Positions 58,287 through 64,000 of a stretch of 64,000 nt of DNA are shown here, one piece after another. Source of the stretch: Leptobrachium leishanense. Taxonomy: Eukaryota > Chordata > Amphibia > Anura > Megophryidae. The stretch covers positions 349,002,862 through 349,066,861 of the forward strand of contig CM019063.1 of NCBI GenBank assembly GCA_009667805.1, written 5' to 3'. The notes below the pieces were generated by a model. It saw nothing but the letters and a program-made list of their open reading frames with translations, ran no database searches and was not told where the DNA came from. Both the position numbers and the translations under genes were made by a program. Every line of letters starts with the position of its first letter. Positions within the stretch are counted from its first letter, which is position 1.

Positions 58287-59080
58287 CTACCCCAAGTATC
58301 CACCCAGCAGATAAGAGTGGGAGAAGTCAATCGCCTTTGCAGGCAGGTATCTTTCTACTTGTGCAAGCATGCTGTGATAGGTTCCGGGGTCTCCTTGACT
58401 GACCCATTCACGGAGGCTCTGGGGAAGCTCTCTCAGGTATCGAGCAAGCACCAGGGTTTCCACGATCTGTGTAGGGGTTTGACTCTCCGGTTTGAGGCAC
58501 TCCCGGACTAGATGAATTAACTCAAACATCTGGAATTGGGGAGCCTTGTCTCCCTTAAACTTTCACTTATAGAAGCGTTGGTCTCTCACATTGGTTGTCA
58601 CATCCATCCGGGCCAGGATCTCCGCTTTTAGTTGGGGGTAACTTGCAGTGGCCTCTTTGTCCAGGTCATAATAGGCTTTTTGTGCTTCGCCAAGGAGAAA
58701 AGGAGCAATAATTCCAGCCCACTGACCCATAGGCCAGGCTTCACATATAGCTGTTTGTTCAAAAGCTATAAGGTAGGACTCCACGTCATCCTCTGGAGTT
58801 ATCTTCTGTAGACAGCTGCTTGCCCGTATCCTCCTTACACCCACTGCTGGTGTAGTTACCCCAGGGAACTGATGCGGTCCAAGAGCTCTATAAACATGGC
58901 ACAGTCCATCTTTTGAGCTACGCTCAAGGCTTCAACCTGCAAGTCCAGGAGCTTGTCAGTCTCTTGCTGGGCTGCAGCTGAGGCTGCAGTAAGCCTGTTA
59001 GTCTCATGTTGTGTTGCTAAAGCTTGTACTAGGGCCTTTACAATATCCTCCACTTTTGTGGGTTCTGTACCTTTAAGGCT
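58287..59080 (-). pseudogene. gypsy gag with SCAN-like capsid C-terminal domain
   Basis: A first section (to 58856) is rich in Gln, Ala and Glu and helical. After a frameshift comes [38 protein letters not shown], then a TGA at 58564-58562 inside an otherwise open frame, then MFELIHLVRECLKPESQTP, LVLARYLRELPQSLREWVSQ and QVERYLPA. The last part has the layout of the SCAN domain, known to derive from the capsid C-terminal domain of Gmr1-type gypsy elements. At about 58320 it passes directly into integrase. Confidence 0.82.
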
Positions 59081-59203
59081 TGTGTGAAAGCGGAGCCGGC
59101 ACAACAAAAATCCCACCACTGCCACCACTTGTGGTAAGGCCACTCAGACAAGCCCAGGAGTTTTTGACAGTGTACAGCTTTTTATTGAACTCCTCATAAA
59201 AAC

Positions 59204-60861
59204 TAGACATGTGCATTCGTTTTAGTACTAAAACGATTTAGTCCTAATTTTGGGATAATTTAGTTTTCGTATGACTCAAGAGAAACGAAACTGCTCAGTA
59301 CAAAAAACGAAAGAAACTAAAATAAAATGCACTACATTTTAGTTTCAGTCCTTTTTGTGATATTACATTGATGAGTGAAGGAGACCAGCAATGAAGAGCG
59401 CAACATCCGAAGTTCTGCACCCTCCACATGCCAATGCAGTAGGATGTTCTATACAGAGAGGGGCATTAATTAATGCAGGAGGATGTTCTATACATTATAC
59501 AGAGAAAGGTATAAATTGAGGAGGATGTTCTATACAGAGAGGGACATTAATTAATTCAGGAGGATGTTCTATATATTATACAGAGAGGGGTATAAATTAA
59601 TGCAGGTGGATGTTCTAAACATTATACAGAGAGGAGCGTTTTTTTTTTTAGCCCTTTAAATCCAGTGGCTGTGAGCGCTGAGATCGGCTGCTTGTTAAAT
59701 TATCTCTCAGTGCAATCAGGATTATTCAGAGAGCGTGAAAAGCAGGAGAATGACTGGAGAATGAAAAATTCTAGGTCAGAATAGCCAAACCAGAAAAATT
59801 CTCCCTTTCATCTCACTTTCCAAATCGGCTATTTTGACCTAGAATTTCTCATTCTCCAGTCATTCTCCTGCTTTTCACGCTCTCTGAATAACCGTGAATG
59901 TATCAGGCTCAGCTGTTACAGTAACTGACTGTAACAGCGCTCAGAGTTTCAGTAAAACAAGGTAATAATATTGTTCTAACCTCTTATATATAAAATATTA
60001 TTTACTAGTTTTACTGAAACTCTGAGCGCTGTGATGAGCAGCGAACAGTCAGTTACTGTAACAGCTTTGCCTGACACGGGGCAGTATTACAATGTTGGTG
60101 CTAACTTAGGCTAGGGACAGATGAGCGCATTTTCTGCGGCCACCGTCAAAATGTACGTCGATGCGTGCGCACGCATTTTTTCACGGAATACGCTTAAGTG
60201 GTCAGACGATGCGCAATTCTGGACGTATTTCATGACGATGGGGTGAAAAGAAGTCTAGGGAAATCCGGCTGTTTGAACGTTATGTTGGCCGCACACTAGC
60301 AGCGTCTGACATCTCCTAATCACGCACACACGCTGCTATGCGGCCGCAGCGCACTCTGTACGTCAGTACCAGCGGTTTAACGTTCTCGAAAAAATGCGTT
60401 CATTTTCCACTTGCGTTGCGCGGCCGGACTTTTGTGCGACCGTACTTCGTATATTGGCTGTCATTGCCCGTCATCTGCTGCTAGTGCGGCCGTGATTATG
60501 TGCGCCAGAACGCGCGTTCGCACTGCCTCAGTCTGACCCTAGCCTTAACCAGAGCAGTTGTAAACTAAAAACCTACATAGGCTATAATGGCTCTGGGAAG
60601 TTTACAACAGCTCTGGTTAAGTTGGCACCAACTATGTAATATGGCCCACATTGTGCTGAGAGTGAGAGATACTGTAACAAGCAGCGATCTCAGCCCTCTG
60701 AGGAGCCACTACAATAGTAATTGTATCCACTGGTTTTCGGACGAATGAAATTAGTTTTCATACTAAAGAACTGAAAACGAATTTCTTTAGCAACTAAATA
60801 AATTGCATTTTAGTACTAATCCATTAGTTCAAAACGAAATTTTGTGCTGTGCACATGTCTA
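59204..60861. mobile_element. Non-autonomous hAT element (1658 bp) with exact ataaaaac duplication
   Basis: Ends tagacatgtgcattcg and gtgctgtgcacatgtcta, inverse. ataaaaac flanks both sides (59196-59203 and 60862-60869). The interior is a stack of smaller structures: four direct repeats of about 60 bp (59440-59635), a hairpin of about 65-bp arms (59729-59785 with 59827-59893), one with arms gctcagagtttcagtaaaac (59939 and 60005), and a hairpin MITE (60094-60632) that itself holds Harbinger copy 3. Confidence 0.92.
60109..60544 (+). mobile_element. PIF/Harbinger-like MITE, copy 3 (436 bp), TTA duplication
   Basis: Ends ggctagggacagatgagcgc and cctcagtctgaccctagcc, TTA on both sides (60106-60108 and 60545-60547). 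CpG-rich interior shared with copies 1 and 2. It sits in one arm of a hairpin whose other arm (60599-60632) is uninterrupted. Confidence 0.92.
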
Positions 60862-61070
60862 ATAAAAACTCTCTGTAACAGTTGGGTATTTGTCCACTTT
60901 AAACAGAACAGTTTGCTGTGCCAAACAACAATAAAATAAAAACAAATAAATAGGCCTACTCCTTTCTCAGGAGGCTGACTAACAGCAATTCCCTCACTAT
61001 GAGCTTGGCTACTGGGGCAGCTATCCTGTCTCGCTACCAGCAGAAAAAAACAAACAAGGGCTCTATTACA

Positions 61071-61280
61071 ATCTTCACGCAAACGTTTGTGCCCGCGCAA
61101 AAACGCATTAACGCGAGGGGCAAAACCCTTTGTGCAGAACGTCATATTACAAAGTCAGCGCAACAAATGTAAAAAAAAAGTCAGTTTTTTTAAAAATTTA
61201 TTAATGCAGCACTATTGTTCACGATTCAGTTATAATATGAACAATGATGCTGCTCGAACAAAAAAAAAATCAGTTTTAGA
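61071..61280. other. Spacer
   Basis: Nothing recognised. Confidence 0.4.
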
Positions 61281-62371
61281 TGTGTAGCGCTCACTCCCGG
61301 AGGATCCGCTGAAAATGAACCACGGGTCAGTCTCCCCGCACTAGGGAATAAATATACTCCAGCACCGTTGTAGATTTTATAAATTATATAGTTTACTAAA
61401 GTAAAAGGCATATAATGTGACACGGTGTTCGTAGATATATTTACAGTTTTTCGTATCGCGGTAAACGCGCAGCGGAAAAAGAAATACGAGGCTTCATATT
61501 TCGGGAAAATGCGCAGCCGAACAGAAAAGATACAATGCTTCGTAATTTCGAGAAACGCGTAGCGGAAAAAGAATACAATATTTCGTAATTTGAGAAACGC
61601 GCAGCGGAAAACAAAATAATATGCAAATCTTTACCCCTTTTTGGGATGTTAGGGAGTGAGTCCCGCACAGGTTAAGTCCCGGACTGTGAGTGTATGTGTG
61701 TGTTATGGTACCCGGGTACTATTCAACTGGCCAGTGAATCTCTTAAACGATGTCTTCGACTAGTCAAGTTGGGGCCCTGTGGGTTTTAGAAACAAACAGC
61801 AGCGTGCTTTCTTGCGTTATAAACTGGCCTTGGAGGCCTCTCACCCATCCGCTCGAAGACCAAGGCTCCGCTGACCCAGGACGTCTCTCCGCTCGATGCC
61901 GCGCTGAGATACTGGCTACTGGATCCGTTGTCTGGCTCTCTCTGCTCTGACCGTGACTTGTCCAGTTACCGCCTGCTCTCCCATCCGATGGACCTGCGGT
62001 ACTCCTCATTCGGGGGGTCCTCTGGCTTCCTGGATAGCAGCTTGGGTAATGTCTGTAGATCACTGGGTCTCCTTCTTGCAAGGCTGGATAACCCCACTTG
62101 GAATCCTGATAGGCCGCACCTGCGCTCCAGCCTAGTCACTGTTCCGCTCTGCAGCACTGTGTCCTGTCTCTTTCACTCCCTGGCGCGCTCTGCCAGCTAT
62201 CTCCACGAGGCTCAGGATGTACAGCGTCTGTGTCCCACCCACTTCTTGTGTCTGTTCGCAAAGCATGCCGGGAAACGTAGTCCCAATGTTCAGTGTCTCT
62301 TATCGCGCTTGTCTCCCTCCGGTGGCCAAAAATAGGTACTGCCACAGTAAGGTTTTAAACACAGCGCTACA
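61281..62371. mobile_element. LTR-like or TIR element with tgtagcgct / agcgctaca ends
   Basis: The ends are a perfect 9-base inverse pair. agat(g) occurs on both sides (61277-61282 and 62371-62376), which fits a 4- or 5-base duplication depending on where the ends are drawn. An LTR and a DNA element are both possible. No coding sequence. It contains the tandem repeat at 61441-61625. Confidence 0.5.
61441..61625 (-). repeat. Four tandem units of about 45 bp (gagaaacgcgtagcggaaaa)
   Basis: Units begin tttcgtatcgcggtaaacgc, tatttcgggaaaatgcgcag, aatttcgagaaacgcgtagc and aatttgagaaacgcgcagcg, each followed by an A-rich tail. Confidence 0.9.
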
Positions 62372-62580
62372 GATGAAATTGCATATTTTCTCAGAAAAAT
62401 ACAGTAATGAGTTCCCATTTCTAATTTTTTTAACAAGCATACCCCATAGTATATATATTCGCAAAGGCTTGAATGATAAAATGTGAAATAAAATACTTTT
62501 AGACGCTGTAGATGATTGGAAATTCAAATTTTTTTACATTGTTTTGTTATAGAATTCTGGCTGGACATGACATATACATA

Positions 62581-62747
62581 TAATAATGATATATTCTGAA
62601 TCTGCAGAGTCTTCTGTAAAAAAGGATATATTATTTGTCTGGGTCCTACAATAAAACATGACTTCAAATTGTGTTTAAACATGAGCGCAAAACAGTAAAA
62701 ATTAGATCAGCACACAGAGGTGAAATGGCTCAGCAGTGAAGGGGTTA
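62581..62747 (+). repeat. Half-copy of the 3.6-4.2 kb palindrome family
   Basis: gatatattctgaatctgcag, aaaaaaggatatattatttg and ctgggtcctacaataaaac follow the order of 3890-4060. The right end is cagcagtgaaggggttaa, the inverse of the end at 42625, so this family has ttaaccccttcactg ends. Confidence 0.75.
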
Positions 62748-63795
62748 AATAACGTTGTGTGTTTTTTTTGCATGACCAGTCATATTTTCAATATCCATGC
62801 CAAATTTGTCACAATTTCTGTCAGGATATGCAAACTTTTGAGCACAACTGCATGTACTGTACTGTATTTCTGTTTTTCCATATACTGTACCTGACCTTAT
62901 TGCTATGTAAAACCAATAATGTTAGCAATGTACAATTTTCCATTTCTACGCTACAGAAGATGCATAGGAGCGCAAATTGCATTAGATTGATGCAGCAATG
63001 TCAAGGTTTGGGAGTTCCTGAGCTGAAAAGGAGGAGCTGCGCATGGCGAGGGAAAAAAGCATACTATATTCATTAAATCAAGAAAATAATTTAAAAAAAT
63101 AATAATTGGATAGAGGCAGCAGCATCAGCCTAATTATTTAAGGGCAGAAAAGCAAACTCTATTTTTCAAGAGTTTCCCTTTAAAACCAGGCATCACCCTT
63201 GCCTCTTTGTGGATGTTCATGCATTTGCGTTACGGAATTATTTTCCAAAACAGGTCTGTTTTGTTCAGATCTATTCCTCATCTACTATGATCTTGTTTAG
63301 ATTATAACAAAATTTTTCAGCAGCAACAACATCAGCGCTAGCAGCTTCCCCACTCACATGCACATTATGTAGGCCAAACCTGCATTTAAAATGCTGGCAC
63401 TGAAATTCTCCTTGAGGCTATTAAAAATGCAGTGTACTTTTGCTTGAACTATTAGTAGACTTACCCAGTATCACTAACAGCTAGGATTCTTAAATTTCCC
63501 AACTGACAGTCGGCAGATCGGTTACTAGTGACATTGGCATACAGAAAGCGTGCCAATGTCACCCTCTCGTAGACTGATTGCTCTGCTGTAGAAATCAGTC
63601 TGAGAGGCAGCCGATGGATCAGATCTGCTCATGCATGCAGCTACAATCCATACTTGTGCAGAGGTGCTACTGAAATTGCGTGTGTAAAGTCTCATTGCGC
63701 TACACTATTTGCAGTTCCTCCACTATGCTAGTTATGTAGGGCCGCAAATTGTGTTGCAAAGTTTCAGGGACTTCTGGGTTCAGAAGTCCCTGTGC
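62748..63795. other. Non-coding sequence, nothing recognised
   Basis: No gene or repeat ends. Short inverted pair ccaatgtcac / gtgacattgg at 63529-63562. Confidence 0.45.
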
Positions 63796-63798
63796 TTA

Positions 63799-64000
63799 GG
63801 CCCATGTCAGACGAACGTAGTGATCACGTCCATGTTGCCGCACAGTTTAACGTCCAATAGAGCAATAGAGACCCATACACAAAGTGTGTCTGCACCGAAC
63901 TACGCACGCACACGCACATGGCAAACGGACGCAAGTTAGGCAAGAACGTAAAACCGCTACCCTGGACGCGCAGAGTGCGCCATGTCTGCGTAGCGTTCTG
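63799..64000 (+). mobile_element. PIF/Harbinger-like MITE, copy 4, cut by the window end
   Basis: ggcccatgtcagacgaacgt follows a TTA (63796-63798) and has the end sequence of the family. CpG-rich sequence such as gcgcagagtgcgcc continues to the window edge. Confidence 0.7.

Larger units (their letters stand above)
56290..58325 (-). pseudogene. gypsy integrase, split by two solo LTRs
   Basis: Zinc-binding region HSYLLGG and CASCPECQ (58320-58220), with a one-base frameshift between. Core: ERIGMDLVGPL (first Asp), FTDQSTSFV (second Asp), SVYHP at 57880, then the first solo LTR, then the continuation TDGLVERFN with the Glu (from 57498), then the second solo LTR, then LPYLLFAVREVP and FEILYGRHPRG (56680-56540). 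The C-terminal GPY/F-type motif is at QRQGPYEI near 56300, where it joins RT sequence. It cannot be expressed as one protein. Confidence 0.85.
55688..61070 (-). mobile_element. Ty3/gypsy LTR retrotransposon, minus strand, rearranged and invaded
   Basis: On the minus strand: LTR (61070-59130, containing a hAT insertion), a primer-binding-like tggtggcagtggtgggat just after it (59127-59110), gag, integrase, then a reverse transcriptase and RNase H fragment. The usual order is gag, protease, RT, RNase H, integrase. Protease and most of RT are missing. The integrase is cut by solo LTRs at 57504-57875 and 56681-57428. No 3' LTR is visible; the left edge is the L2 tail. Confidence 0.85.
59130..61070 (-). 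repeat. gypsy 5' LTR (about 275 bp) opened by a hAT insertion
   Basis: In plus orientation it starts tgtggtaagg and ends ctattaca. AATAAA on the minus strand lies at 59186-59181, close to the LTR end, and a primer-binding-like tract follows. The hAT element plus one duplication accounts for 1666 bases. The outer end lacks a second LTR for comparison. Confidence 0.5.

Noticed and set aside
1..64000. tRNA or rRNA genes
   Set aside because: No A-box and B-box pair with a foldable cloverleaf, and no rRNA sequence, was found by eye.

Overview
The window looks like a stretch of a large, transposon-rich vertebrate nuclear genome. A frog or other amphibian is my best guess, and that taxon is an inference. 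The reasons are one unmistakable vertebrate gene (PURG, Pur-gamma), AT-rich unique DNA, and a dense mosaic of Tc1/mariner, hAT, PIF/Harbinger-like, L1-type, L2-type and Ty3/gypsy elements. There is no prokaryotic gene, operon or CRISPR array.

Layout. 1-3.5 kb holds a GC-rich repeat and a minus-strand L1-type ORF1. 3.6-4.2 kb is a 620-bp nested palindrome. 4.24-6.82 kb is a dead Tc1-like transposon carrying a hAT element (8-bp target duplication) and a Harbinger-like MITE (TTA duplication). 7.87-8.86 kb is the PURG coding exon, plus strand. 9-29 kb is mostly AT-rich flank or intron with MITEs, an almost perfect 1.1-kb palindrome (15.87-16.97 kb), a second Tc1-like element (17.56-19.11 kb), an L2 fragment, and at 28.27 kb a candidate alternative PURG terminal exon. 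29-38 kb is sparse, with short MITEs, a 313-bp inverted-repeat element and Tc1 and L1 fragments. 38-47 kb is a hAT/Tc1/MITE mosaic with minisatellites. 47.0-51.35 kb is a minus-strand L1-type LINE with ORF1, endonuclease and reverse transcriptase, all degenerate. 53.7-54.4 kb is a minisatellite, 54.6-55.7 kb an L2 3' end. 55.7-61.07 kb is a rearranged minus-strand Ty3/gypsy element whose integrase is split by two solo LTRs with exact 5-bp duplications and whose LTR contains a 1.66-kb hAT element. 61.28-62.37 kb is a further LTR-like element and the window ends inside a fourth Harbinger-like MITE.

Function. PURG is the only host gene I can support. Its reading frame is intact in one exon. A consensus splice donor inside it (8680/8681) and a phase-compatible open exon 19.6 kb downstream would give a protein with a replaced C-terminus, in line with the known A and B isoforms of this gene. 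Everything else is mobile DNA, all of it visibly broken. The most unusual items are the two large palindromes, four hammerhead-ribozyme-like motifs sharing one extra A, the gypsy element in the order gag-integrase-RT-RNase H, and a Harbinger insertion whose empty site survives in the other arm of the same hairpin.
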